Below are positions 8,564 to 17,251 of a stretch of 42,032 nt of DNA, piece after piece (within the stretch, counting starts at the first letter, position 1; every line of letters starts with the position of its first letter). Where the stretch lies: positions 1-42,032 of the forward strand of contig JAQTMQ010000007.1 of NCBI GenBank assembly GCA_028714235.1, read 5' to 3'. The position numbers were made by a program, and so were the translations under genes. The stretch comes from Candidatus Iainarchaeum sp. (GTDB lineage Archaea > Micrarchaeota > Micrarchaeia > Burarchaeales > Fermentimicrarchaeaceae). The notes under the pieces were generated by a model. It did no database searches and had not been told where the DNA came from. It worked only from the letters and a program-made list of their open reading frames with translations.

Positions 8564-9310
8564 ATGGATTCGGTTCTCCTCTGGATAATCGCGGCAACCG
8601 CGCTGGACGGGCTGCTCGCGCTCGTGGGCGTCTTGACGCTCTGGATGAAGCCTGAAACGTTCAGCAAGTCCTTGATGTTCATGGTCGCGTTCTCCGCGGG
8701 CACGCTGCTCGGGGGCGCGCTCTTCCACCTGCTTGGCGAGGCGGCGGCAACGATGGACCTTGACACGGCAACGGTGCTGCTCGTGGTCGGGTTCTGCTCG
8801 TTCTTCGTGCTCGAGCGCGTGTTCAAGTGGCACCACTGCCACGAGGGCCGCTGCGACGTGCACCCCTTCACCTACCTCATCCTGCTCGGGGACGGCGTGC
8901 ACAACGTGATTGACGGCCTCCTGATTGCGGCGAGCTTCATGGTCGGGATTCCGTTCGGCATCGTAACCTGCGTCGTGGTCTTCAGCCACGAGATACCGCA
9001 GGAGCTCGGCAACTTCGCGGTGCTGGTTTACGGGGGATTCGACAGGAAGAAGGCGCTCCTCTACAACCTGCTCGCGCAGCTGACGTGCGTAATCGGGGGC
9101 GTGGGGGGGTATTTCGCGGCGCAGGCATTCGCGGGAATATCCGGGGTTCTGCTCGCGTTCGCCGCCGGAGGGTTCATTTATATCGCCGCCTCGGACCTGA
9201 TTCCCGAGCTCCACAAGGAGGAGAGCACGGCGAAGGCGTTCAGCTCGTTCGGGGCGTTCGCCATGGGCGTCGTATTCATGTACGCGGTCAAGGCCTTCTT
9301 CAACGTTTAG
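8564..9310 (+). CDS. ZIP family metal transporter
   Basis: 248 aa; GDGVHNVIDGLLIAASF and FSHEIPQELGNFAVLVYGG ZIP signatures; TATA-like tttttaaac about 26 nt upstream. Confidence 0.93.
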   Translation: MDSVLLWIIAATALDGLLALVGVLTLWMKPETFSKSLMFMVAFSAGTLLGGALFHLLGEAAATMDLDTATVLLVVGFCSFFVLERVFKWHHCHEGRCDVHPFTYLILLGDGVHNVIDGLLIAASFMVGIPFGIVTCVVVFSHEIPQELGNFAVLVYGGFDRKKALLYNLLAQLTCVIGGVGGYFAAQAFAGISGVLLAFAAGGFIYIAASDLIPELHKEESTAKAFSSFGAFAMGVVFMYAVKAFFNV

Positions 9311-9314
9311 CAGG

Positions 9315-9926
9315 ATGGGGGTGAGTGGAGTGGCGGGCGAAGCGAAACCGCTCAAGGAGAAGCTGAAGAACGGAGTCGAGGGGCTTTCGGCGCGGCAGCT
9401 CGCGGAGCACCACGGCGTCCTCTACGCGGGCTACGTGAAAAAGCTCGCGGAGATTGAGGCGAAGCTCGCGACCGCGGACCTGACCGAGGCGAACGCGACC
9501 TACAGTTTCGTTGGCGAGCTCAAGCGCGAGGAGTCGTTCTGCACGAACGCCGTGACGCTCCACGAAGCCTACTTCGACTCCCTCGGCGGGGACGGGAAGC
9601 CATCGGGACGGCTCGCGGAAATGATTGCGCGCGACTTCGGCTCGGTTGAGAGGTGGGACGCGGATTTCCGCGCGGCGGGGCTCGCCGCGAGGGGGTGGGT
9701 CGTGCTCGCATTCAACTGGAACGACATGAGGCTGCACGACTATTCGCTTGACATCCACACGCACGGGGCATGGGGCGCGAGCCCGATTCTCGTGCTCGAC
9801 GTGTACGAGCACGCCTATTTCCTCGACTACGGCACGGCCCGCAAGAAATACATTGACGCGTTCATGAGGAACGCGGACTGGGCCGCCGCGAACGCGCGCG
9901 CGGAAAAGTGCGGAATCTACGGCTAG
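9315..9926 (+). CDS. sod: Superoxide dismutase, Fe/Mn family
   Basis: LSARQLAEHHGVLYAGYVKKL, VTLHEAYFDSL, GWVVLAFNWNDMRLHDYSLDIH, PILVLDVYEHAYFLDYGTARKKYIDAF: metal ligands H/H/D/H present. Confidence 0.9.
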   Translation: MGVSGVAGEAKPLKEKLKNGVEGLSARQLAEHHGVLYAGYVKKLAEIEAKLATADLTEANATYSFVGELKREESFCTNAVTLHEAYFDSLGGDGKPSGRLAEMIARDFGSVERWDADFRAAGLAARGWVVLAFNWNDMRLHDYSLDIHTHGAWGASPILVLDVYEHAYFLDYGTARKKYIDAFMRNADWAAANARAEKCGIYG

Positions 9927-9995
9927 GGAAAGACGGGAACCGCCCGGCGCTGCTTGCCGCCACGGTCCGTGTGGAGACGCGAGCGCCAGATTCGC

Positions 9996-10004
9996 TTTTT
10001 TTTT
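9996..10004 (+). terminator. Poly-T tract downstream of SOD, putative archaeal terminator
   Basis: ttcgcttttttttt (T9) about 70 nt after the SOD stop; archaeal termination is T-tract driven. Confidence 0.5.
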
Positions 10005-10111
10005 AAGTCCCGCCTAATTTTTTCCGTTCGCGCCCTGAAAACGTTTAAATAGCATCGCGGGCAGATTCCTCACGTCAATATTAGGGCTGCCAGTGTTTGG
10101 AGTTGGTCTTC

Positions 10112-11167
10112 ATGGAGAACCTCATTATGGACGCATTGAGCCACAAGGCAAGCGAGGCGCAAGGCGAGTTCTTCGAGACGCCGCGCATAGTCGTCGCGGG
10201 AATCGGGGGCGCGGGATGCAACACGGTGAACCGGCTTTCGCGCATGGGAATCCGCGGCGCGGAGCTCGTCGCGGTCAACACGGACAGGAAGCACCTCGGC
10301 ATCCTTAGCGAATCCGTGAAAAAAATCCTCATCGGGCCCCAGCTCACGCGCGGCCTCGGGGCGGGAGGCTTCCCGGAGGTGGCGCACAAGGCGGCGGAAG
10401 CGAGCAGGAAGGAGCTCGAGGAAATCTTCAACGGGACGGACCTCCTCTTCCTCGCCTCAGGCATGGGAGGCGGCACCGGGACGGGCGCTTCGCCGGTCGT
10501 GGCCGACATCGCGAGGAAGTCGGGCGCGATAGTCGTCGCAATCGTGTCCTACCCGTTCGTATTGGAAAGGAACCGCCTCAGGACCGCCGAAGACGGGCTG
10601 AACGAGCTCCGCAAGTCCGCGGACACGGTCGTGGTGATTGACAACAACCGCCTCGTCGCCCTCGTGCCCAACCTTCCCATCGACCAGGCGTTCGCGGTCG
10701 CGGACGAGATTACCGCGCGCGCCGTGCGCGGGATAACGGAAACCATCACGACCCCGTCGCTCATCAACATAGACTACGCGGACGTGCGCGCCATCATGCA
10801 GGGGGGCGGCGTCGCGATGATTGCGGTCGGGGAGGCGAAGGGGCAGGACCGCGTGCGCGAAGTGGTCCACAACACGCTTACCCAGAAGCTCCTCGAAGTG
10901 GACTATTCCGACGCCTCCGGCCTGCTTTTGCACCTCACGGGCGGCCCGGACATGACGCTTGGCGACGCGAACGAAATAGGCGAGCTGATTTCGCAGAACT
11001 CCTCGCCCACCGCGAACGTGATTTGGGGGGCGCGCATGGACCCCGCGTACGCGGGAAGAATCGAGGCAATCGCCATCTTCACGGGCATCAAGTCGCCTTA
11101 CGTGGTCGGAAGGACGAGCGTGGAGCCGCAGAAAAAGAAGGCGGACTGGGAACTGGGCGGAGTGTGA
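10112..11167 (+). CDS. ftsZ: Cell division protein FtsZ
   Basis: IVVAGIGGAGCNTVNRLSRMGIRGAELVAVNTD, SGMGGGTGTGASPVVADIARKSGAIVVAIVSYPF. ATG at 10112; ORF track start 10097 is TTG. Confidence 0.97.
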   Translation: MENLIMDALSHKASEAQGEFFETPRIVVAGIGGAGCNTVNRLSRMGIRGAELVAVNTDRKHLGILSESVKKILIGPQLTRGLGAGGFPEVAHKAAEASRKELEEIFNGTDLLFLASGMGGGTGTGASPVVADIARKSGAIVVAIVSYPFVLERNRLRTAEDGLNELRKSADTVVVIDNNRLVALVPNLPIDQAFAVADEITARAVRGITETITTPSLINIDYADVRAIMQGGGVAMIAVGEAKGQDRVREVVHNTLTQKLLEVDYSDASGLLLHLTGGPDMTLGDANEIGELISQNSSPTANVIWGARMDPAYAGRIEAIAIFTGIKSPYVVGRTSVEPQKKKADWELGGV

Positions 11168-11206
11168 GCCCGGTTCCCGCCCGTTTTTTAATTCCGTCCC
11201 ACCCCG

Positions 11207-11356
11207 CTACTCCACCGAGTGAATCATCCCGTACTGGTCCACCTTGAACCTGTGCTTCGGGTTTATCGGGCAGAAGTATTCGTCCGAAAGGCTGTCTTTT
11301 TCGAGCGTGACGGTTATCCCCTTCATCAGGCTGCACTTCGTGCAATAATACGCCAT
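11207..11356 (-). CDS. 49-aa zinc-ribbon microprotein
   Basis: Own reverse-strand translation: MAYYCTKCSLMKGITVTLEKDSLSDEYFCPINPKHRFKVDQYGMIHSVE*. CxxC...CxxxxH putative Zn ligands; 24 nt downstream of the M50 protease stop on the same strand. Confidence 0.75.
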   Translation of the reverse strand: MAYYCTKCSLMKGITVTLEKDSLSDEYFCPINPKHRFKVDQYGMIHSVE

Positions 11357-11380
11357 TTCATCACCCTTTCCCGCCGATTC

Positions 11381-12997
11381 TCATCGCCACAGCCATGGGA
11401 GCGCGTTCACGATGAACGCGACGACCACGAGGACGACGACCGCCTTGGTCACGGTCAGGCTGCGGTAAAGCGACTTCTCGCCAAGCGTGAGCGAGAGGAT
11501 GCGGTATCCGTCGAAAGGCGGTATCGGGAGCAGGTTGACCATCCCCACGAGCACGTTGAGGACGAACGCGAGCCCTATGAAGTTGAAGAGGAATCCTACG
11601 TACGGCTTGTCGGCCGAAAGGGCGTTCACGAAGGCGACGAAGCCGTAATTCCTTTCCGAAACCTGCAGGCCGGTCCCGGGCTCAAGGTAATCCCCGTATT
11701 GCGTGGGCAGAAGCGAGGCGTTCGCCGGGCGGTTTCCCCGGGCCGCCGTGAAAAGCGTGCCGTTGCGCGCCAGGATGTCAACCCGGCTCGCGTTGCCGGT
11801 CGAGCCAATCGCAGCGGCGAGGCTGCCGATTGTCGTCACGTTCACGCCATTCCATTGCGCGATGACCGCGCCCGCGGGGACGATGCCGTACGCGGTCCCG
11901 TTCTCGGCGACCGCGTCAACCTGCACGTACCGGGTTCCCAGAAGCGGGCTCGGGAAGCTCGCCAGCACGAGGAAATAGAACGCGAGGAAGACGAAGAAGA
12001 ACGCCGTGGCGGCGTAAATGTTCGCGGTCGAGCCCGCGACGAGGACGCGGTTCTGGGGGTCCCGGTCCATTTTCGCGAGCTTCTCCTCGTCCGGGTCGAC
12101 GAACGCGCCGAACGGGAGGACGCCGAAGAACACTATGCCCGCCGATTTGAGGGGAATCCGCGCGACCCTCGCGAGCACCGCATGCGCGCCCTCGTGGACG
12201 ACCAGTATCAGCGCGAGCGCGAGCACCCCTTCCACGAGCGGGATGTTTATCCCGGGCAGTATCGGCGAAACGCCCGGCAGAGCGGTCGAGGCCGCGTTGC
12301 CCCCGCTTGCCCCGGTCGCGAGCGCGAACGCCGAAATCCCCATCTTCATCAGGATGTCCACCGCGTTGAACACGACGTAGTACGCGAGAAGGAACGCGAG
12401 GCCGCCGGACATGACGAGCAGGACGGGAACCATCGCTTCCAGGAGCAGGATGTAGGACAAGACCATCCCGAACGGGTCGCCCGGGGTCGCCGAAACCTCG
12501 GCTCCGGTCAGCAAGTCCTTCTCGATTCCGGAAAGGTTTATGAGCTCGAGCGATAGCGGGGCGACGAACGGGAAGATGGCGGACCAGAAAACGAACAGGA
12601 AAACCATTCCCGCGACCACTGTCTTCTTCGGAATCCTTTTTTCGAAGATGAACAGCGAGAACAGCCCGAACCCGGCCACGAGCCCCATGTCGGCAAGGAA
12701 AATCCAGAGCCCGGGCGCCTTGCGCGCGACCGTGTCAAGGAACCCGAGGCCTTTCCGCGTCCTGAAAAGCAGGAGGCCGAGCTCGCCTTCCAAGTCAAGG
12801 AGCCTTTGGAGCGACAGGCTGCACGCCGCGAGCAGCACCACCGCGAGCACGGCTTTCGCCGCACCCTGCAAACCGGAGAACAGTATCAGGCTGAACGCCG
12901 CAAGCGTGACGGCGACGGCTGCGAAGGCGAGGAACAGCTTCAGGGCGCGCGCACCGCTCCCGTCCCGGCTTGCCGGGCGGGTCCGTGAAGTAGGCAT
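11381..12997 (-). CDS. M50 family (site-2-protease-like) membrane metallopeptidase with PDZ-like region
   Basis: 538 aa from ATG 12997 (MPTSRTRPASR...); LILVVHEGAHAVLARVARIP (HExxH), later NLLPIPPFDGYRIL (NxxPxPPxDG). Confidence 0.92.
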   Translation of the reverse strand: MPTSRTRPASRDGSGARALKLFLAFAAVAVTLAAFSLILFSGLQGAAKAVLAVVLLAACSLSLQRLLDLEGELGLLLFRTRKGLGFLDTVARKAPGLWIFLADMGLVAGFGLFSLFIFEKRIPKKTVVAGMVFLFVFWSAIFPFVAPLSLELINLSGIEKDLLTGAEVSATPGDPFGMVLSYILLLEAMVPVLLVMSGGLAFLLAYYVVFNAVDILMKMGISAFALATGASGGNAASTALPGVSPILPGINIPLVEGVLALALILVVHEGAHAVLARVARIPLKSAGIVFFGVLPFGAFVDPDEEKLAKMDRDPQNRVLVAGSTANIYAATAFFFVFLAFYFLVLASFPSPLLGTRYVQVDAVAENGTAYGIVPAGAVIAQWNGVNVTTIGSLAAAIGSTGNASRVDILARNGTLFTAARGNRPANASLLPTQYGDYLEPGTGLQVSERNYGFVAFVNALSADKPYVGFLFNFIGLAFVLNVLVGMVNLLPIPPFDGYRILSLTLGEKSLYRSLTVTKAVVVLVVVAFIVNALPWLWR

Positions 12998-13081
12998 TGC
13001 GGCATCTTTTGGCGGGCATTTATTATTAAGCGTTGCAGAAATGTTAGGCGGCAAGCGCGTTTCGGTTTTCAGGTGGTCGTG

Positions 13082-13561
13082 ATGGCGGATTGCGAGGTTT
13101 GCGGAGAAGGGGTGGAGGCGTTTGTCGTCCTCATAGAAGGAGCGAAGCTCAGGGTTTGCAGGAATTGCGCGCGCGGCGAGAAAGTGCTCGCGGCAATCGC
13201 GCCCCCGGCTTCCCCGCGGCCCGGGAAGTCCCAGCCCGCCCCGCAACGGGCCGCCATGGAGATGGAGCTCGTCCCCGACTACGCGGAAAGGATTCGGAAG
13301 GCGCGCGAAAAGATGCGGATTGGGGCGGACGTGCTCGCGGAAATAGTCTTCGAGACGGAATCCTTTTTGAGGCGCGTCGAGTCCGGGAGGGCGCGGCCCA
13401 GCGACGCCCTCGGGAAGCGGCTTGAGAGGGAGCTCGGGATAAGGCTTTACGAGGAAGCGGGTTCCGGGGGCTCCGCCTCCGCATCCGACGGCAGGCACGG
13501 CGGGGGCGTCACGCTCGGCGACCTGATAGTCGTGAAAAAAAGCGGCAAAGGGGGCAAGTGA
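13082..13561 (+). CDS. Archaeal multiprotein bridging factor 1 (MBF1; Zn-ribbon + HTH)
   Basis: MADCEVCGEGVEAFVVLIEGAKLRVCRNCARGEK; YAERIRKAREKMRIGADVLAEIVFETESFLRRVESGRARP HTH. Confidence 0.9.
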   Translation: MADCEVCGEGVEAFVVLIEGAKLRVCRNCARGEKVLAAIAPPASPRPGKSQPAPQRAAMEMELVPDYAERIRKAREKMRIGADVLAEIVFETESFLRRVESGRARPSDALGKRLERELGIRLYEEAGSGGSASASDGRHGGGVTLGDLIVVKKSGKGGK

Positions 13562-13573
13562 GGCGGCGCGAAC

Positions 13574-14602
13574 ATGGGGGTCGACATCGGGGCGCTTGCC
13601 CCGAAGCAAGGGGTTTCCCTGGAATCGCTTTCCGGAAAGAAGGTCGCGATTGACGGGAACAACGCCCTATACCAGTTCCTCGCGATAATCCGGCAGAAGG
13701 ACGGCTCCCCGCTCGTCGATTCGAAGGGAAGGGTAACCTCCCACATTTCGGGCCTGTTTTACCGCACCGCGCGGCTCGCCGAGGCGGGAATCCGCCCGGC
13801 ATACGTTTTTGACGGCGAGCCGCCCGCCCTGAAAAGGAGGACGGTGGAGGAGCGCAGGGAGCTACGCGCCGAGGCGAAAGAGAGATGGGAGGCGGCGCTC
13901 AGGGAAGGCGACCTCGCCGGCGCGCGCACCGCCGCGATGGCGTCAAGCCGGCTGACCCGGCCCATGGTCGAGGACGCGAAAAGGCTTTTGACGCTCATGC
14001 GGATTCCGTGGGTGCAGGCGCCGCAGGAAGGCGAGGCGCAGGCGGCGTTCATGGCCGCGTCCGGCAGCGTTCACGCGAGCGCGTCGCAGGACTACGACTC
14101 CCTCCTCCTTGGCGCGCCGCGCCTGCTCCGCAACCTCGCGATTACGGGGAGGAGGAAGCTTCCCGGCCGCGCGGATTACGCGGAAGTGGTCCCGGAGATG
14201 ATTGAGCTCGAGGCCGTGCTTTCCGCAAACGGCATCTCCAGGGAGCAGCTCGTGTGGCTCGCAATCCTCGTGGGAACGGATTTCAACGATGGCGTAAAGG
14301 GAATCGGCCCCAAAAAGGCGCTCAAGCTCGTGAAGGAATGCGGGTCCCTTGACGAAGCCGTGCGGAAAAGCGGCGGCGAATTCGAGGTGGAGCCCGCAGA
14401 GGTGGAAAAGCTCTTCCTTTCCCCGGAAGTCGAGCGCGGGTACGCGCTGGATTTCGGAGTCCCGGACGCGCGCGCGATAACCGATTTCCTTGTCGCCGAA
14501 TACGATTTTTCGCGGGAAAGGGTCGAGAACGCGGCGAAATCGTTCGCCGAAAAGATGGCCGAGGCGTCGCAGCAAAGCAGGCTTGGCGACTGGTTCGGCT
14601 GA
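13574..14602 (+). CDS. fen: Flap endonuclease 1
   Basis: MGVDIGALAPKQGVSLESLSGKKVAIDGNNALYQFLAIIRQKDGSPLVDSKGRVTSHISGLFYRTARL; C-terminal QQSRLGDWFG PIP-box. Confidence 0.97.
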   Translation: MGVDIGALAPKQGVSLESLSGKKVAIDGNNALYQFLAIIRQKDGSPLVDSKGRVTSHISGLFYRTARLAEAGIRPAYVFDGEPPALKRRTVEERRELRAEAKERWEAALREGDLAGARTAAMASSRLTRPMVEDAKRLLTLMRIPWVQAPQEGEAQAAFMAASGSVHASASQDYDSLLLGAPRLLRNLAITGRRKLPGRADYAEVVPEMIELEAVLSANGISREQLVWLAILVGTDFNDGVKGIGPKKALKLVKECGSLDEAVRKSGGEFEVEPAEVEKLFLSPEVERGYALDFGVPDARAITDFLVAEYDFSRERVENAAKSFAEKMAEASQQSRLGDWFG

Positions 14603-14614
14603 ACGGGGTTTTGC

Positions 14615-15901
14615 ATGGCCAAGGCGTTGTTGCAGGTTGCTCTTGACTTCGCGGATTTGGGCAGGGCGCTTGAAGTCGCGCGCGAAGCCGCGAGCGGGGG
14701 CGCGGACTGGCTTGAGGCCGGAACCCCGCTGATAAAGAGCGAGGGCATGAACGCCGTCCGCGAATTCAGGAAGGCTTTCCCGAAATCCGTGATTGTCGCA
14801 GACATGAAGGCGATGGACACCGGCGCCTTTGAGGCCGAGATGGCGTGCAAAAGCGGGGCCGACGTCGTCACGGTCCTCGCGTGCGCGGATGACGGGACGA
14901 TTCGCGAGGCGGCTTCCGCCGCGAAGCGGTACGGCGCGAGGATTGCGGTTGACCTGATCGGCGCCCCGAATCCCGTTGAAAGGGCCCTTGAATGCGTGAA
15001 GCTCGGCGCAGAAATCGTTTACGCGCACGCCGGGATAGACCAGCAGATGAAGGGAGTCTCCTCGGTCTCCATTGCCGAGAAGCTGCTCGGAAAGACCGAT
15101 GCGCTTGTCGGGGTCGCCGGGGGACTGAATTCCGAAAACATCGCCCGCGCAGCGAAAGCGTCCGGGCTGGTCGTGGTTGGCGGCGCGGTCACGAAGGCGG
15201 CCGACGCCGCAAAAGCCGTGCGCGAGCTCAAGCGCGCAATCTCTTCCGGCAAATCGGTTGAGAGCAAGCTCTACAAGAAATACGGGGCCAAGGACCTGCT
15301 CAAGGCCTTCCTGAAGGTTTCCACCCCGAACGTTTCGGACGCGATGCACCGCAAGCCGCACATGCTCGGCATAAGCAACCTGTTCGGCTTGAAGTTCGCC
15401 GGTCCCGCCCTCACGGTGCGCACTTTTGACGGCGACTGGGCGAAGCCCGTCGAGGCAATCGAGAAGGCGGAGCCGGGAGCCGTCCTGGTGGTTGACGCGC
15501 AGGGCGGGAAAATCGCGGTCTGGGGCGAGCTCGCCGCCCATTCCGCGGTCGTGAAAAAGCTCGCCGGCGCCGTGATTGACGGCGCGGCGCGCGACGTTGA
15601 CGGCATCCGGAAGCTGAAATTCCCGGTTTGCGCGCGCCACGTCGCTTCCGCGGCGGGCGACGCCAAGGGATGGGGCGAGATTGGCGTGGAAATCGTTTGC
15701 GGCGGCTCGAAGGTGAGGAACGGCGACTGGGTCGTCGGCGACGAGAACGGCGTGATGGTGGTCCCGAAAGAGGACGCGGTTGAGGTCGCCAACCGCGCGC
15801 TCGACGTCCTCGAGCGCGAGAACCGCCTGCGCGCGGAAATCATGAAGGGCAGGACCCTTTCCGAGGTCGCCTACCTGAAAAAATGGGAGAAGGCGGGGTA
15901 A
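14615..15901 (+). CDS. Bifunctional 3-hexulose-6-phosphate synthase / RraA-like domain protein
   Basis: N-term LLQVALDFADLGRALEVAREAASGGADWLEAGTPLIKSEGM...VADMKAMDTGAFE; C-term RraA-like VWGELAAHSAVVKKLAGAVIDGAARDVDGIRKLKFPVCARHV. Confidence 0.92.
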   Translation: MAKALLQVALDFADLGRALEVAREAASGGADWLEAGTPLIKSEGMNAVREFRKAFPKSVIVADMKAMDTGAFEAEMACKSGADVVTVLACADDGTIREAASAAKRYGARIAVDLIGAPNPVERALECVKLGAEIVYAHAGIDQQMKGVSSVSIAEKLLGKTDALVGVAGGLNSENIARAAKASGLVVVGGAVTKAADAAKAVRELKRAISSGKSVESKLYKKYGAKDLLKAFLKVSTPNVSDAMHRKPHMLGISNLFGLKFAGPALTVRTFDGDWAKPVEAIEKAEPGAVLVVDAQGGKIAVWGELAAHSAVVKKLAGAVIDGAARDVDGIRKLKFPVCARHVASAAGDAKGWGEIGVEIVCGGSKVRNGDWVVGDENGVMVVPKEDAVEVANRALDVLERENRLRAEIMKGRTLSEVAYLKKWEKAG

Positions 15902-16001
15902 GGGGAGCCGGACCGCACGGCCACGCGGCTGCGGAATCCGGGCGAAGCGGCCGGGTTGAGGAACAAGGGACTGGCTTTTTGGAATCGCCCGGAAGGCGCG
16001 C

Positions 16002-17210
16002 CTATGCCACGGCCAGCTTGCCTTTCGCGAGGTCGTCTATGAACCTGTCCAGGTGGTCGAACTCGTCCTCGATTATGTCGTCCACCTTGGGCTTGAGCGA
16101 CGCCTCTTCCAGGCCGTTTTCGTGCGTGCATTGCACCGCGATTATGTGCGGCTGGTCGACCGGCTTGCCGATTTGCGAGAGCAGCCACACGTAGGTGTCG
16201 CCCACGTTCCCGAGCTCGCCGTAGATGCGCTCCGCGATCCTGTAGGTGAGCAGGTTGTAGATTTTCCCGATGTGGCTCACCGGGTTTTTCCCCGCCGCGG
16301 CCTCGCTGCTTCCCGGCCTGTTGAGGGGGATGAGCCCGTTCACGCGGTTCCCGCGCCCCACCTGCCCGCAGTCGCCGTCCTCGGCGCTCGTGCCGAGAAG
16401 GGAGAGGTACACCCCGTTTATGCCGCGGCCCCGGACGTCAAGCGTGTTCAGGTCAAGCGCCACCTTCTTGCCCGTCTTCGCGCGCAGGAATTCGAGGCCC
16501 GCCTGCCTGACTTCCTCCTTCTTCTTGAAGTACGCGTCCTCGCTTTCCACGAACCGCTCGATGAACCCCATCGCGACCGTGAAGCTCAGGGCGTCGCGGT
16601 TCCGCATGCCCATGACCTTGATGTCCTCGCCGCTTTCGGGATGGCGGCCCTTGAATTCCCGGGAGTTGTAGTGCTTTTCGAGCTCGAGGACGAGCCGCTC
16701 CGTTTCGCTCATCGGCGCGTAGCCGACCGCCGCGGACGTGTCGTTCGCGGGCAGGAATTTCCCGGCTTTCCGGTTGAAGATGTCGACGAGCTCGGCCGAG
16801 CCCGGCTTGATTTCGTTCTGGCAGCGCAGGTGGACGTTCGGGTCCACGAACCGCATGTTCTTGCGGAACCACCCGTGCGCCGCCTGCTCGGCGATGGATT
16901 CGACGTCAACCGAGTTCTCCTTCACGCCGTAGGACGCGCGGTCGCCGAAAATGAGCTTCATCGGCTCGAGCATCTTCCCGCCGCCGAACGCGTGCTCCAC
17001 GCCTCCCGCGACGAGAAGCGACTTGTCCGTGTTGTGGTGCAGGATTGCGCCGAACTTTTTCATGTATTCCTTGCAGAGCTGCACCGAGACCTCGTTCATT
17101 ATGGAATCGCAAATCGTGTCCGGGTGGCCGAGGCCTTTCCGCTCGACCACCTCGACAAGCCTGTTCCCCATTTTGGGCGACCGGATGCATTCCAGCGTGA
17201 TTTTCCTCAT
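16002..17210 (-). CDS. mat: S-adenosylmethionine synthetase, archaeal type
   Basis: 402 aa; MRKITLECIRSPKMGNRLVEVVERKGLGHPDTICDSIMNEVSVQL...VGRGNRVNGLIPLNRPGSSEAAAGKNPVSHIGKIYN. Confidence 0.96.
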   Translation of the reverse strand: MRKITLECIRSPKMGNRLVEVVERKGLGHPDTICDSIMNEVSVQLCKEYMKKFGAILHHNTDKSLLVAGGVEHAFGGGKMLEPMKLIFGDRASYGVKENSVDVESIAEQAAHGWFRKNMRFVDPNVHLRCQNEIKPGSAELVDIFNRKAGKFLPANDTSAAVGYAPMSETERLVLELEKHYNSREFKGRHPESGEDIKVMGMRNRDALSFTVAMGFIERFVESEDAYFKKKEEVRQAGLEFLRAKTGKKVALDLNTLDVRGRGINGVYLSLLGTSAEDGDCGQVGRGNRVNGLIPLNRPGSSEAAAGKNPVSHIGKIYNLLTYRIAERIYGELGNVGDTYVWLLSQIGKPVDQPHIIAVQCTHENGLEEASLKPKVDDIIEDEFDHLDRFIDDLAKGKLAVA

Positions 17211-17251
17211 AAGGCGTCACCTGCGAGTTTTTGTCCCACAAACATTTTAAT

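Noticed and set aside
10043-10060. ftsZ upstream tttaaatagcatcgcgg as a fourth copy of the TATACTT/TCGCGG module
   Set aside because: Lacks TATACTT and has different spacing; TCGCGG alone is common in this GC-rich sequence.
9927-10096. Possible ncRNA between SOD and ftsZ
   Set aside because: Only a T9 tract and the ftsZ TATA are supportable; no convincing secondary structure seen by eye.
11219-12556. 445-aa plus-strand ORF
   Set aside because: Antisense shadow of the M50 protease; Arg/Glu-rich low-complexity translation typical of GC-rich antisense frames.
13943-15640. 565-aa minus-strand ORF
   Set aside because: Antisense to FEN1 and HPS/RraA, both strongly supported; translation has no recognisable domain.
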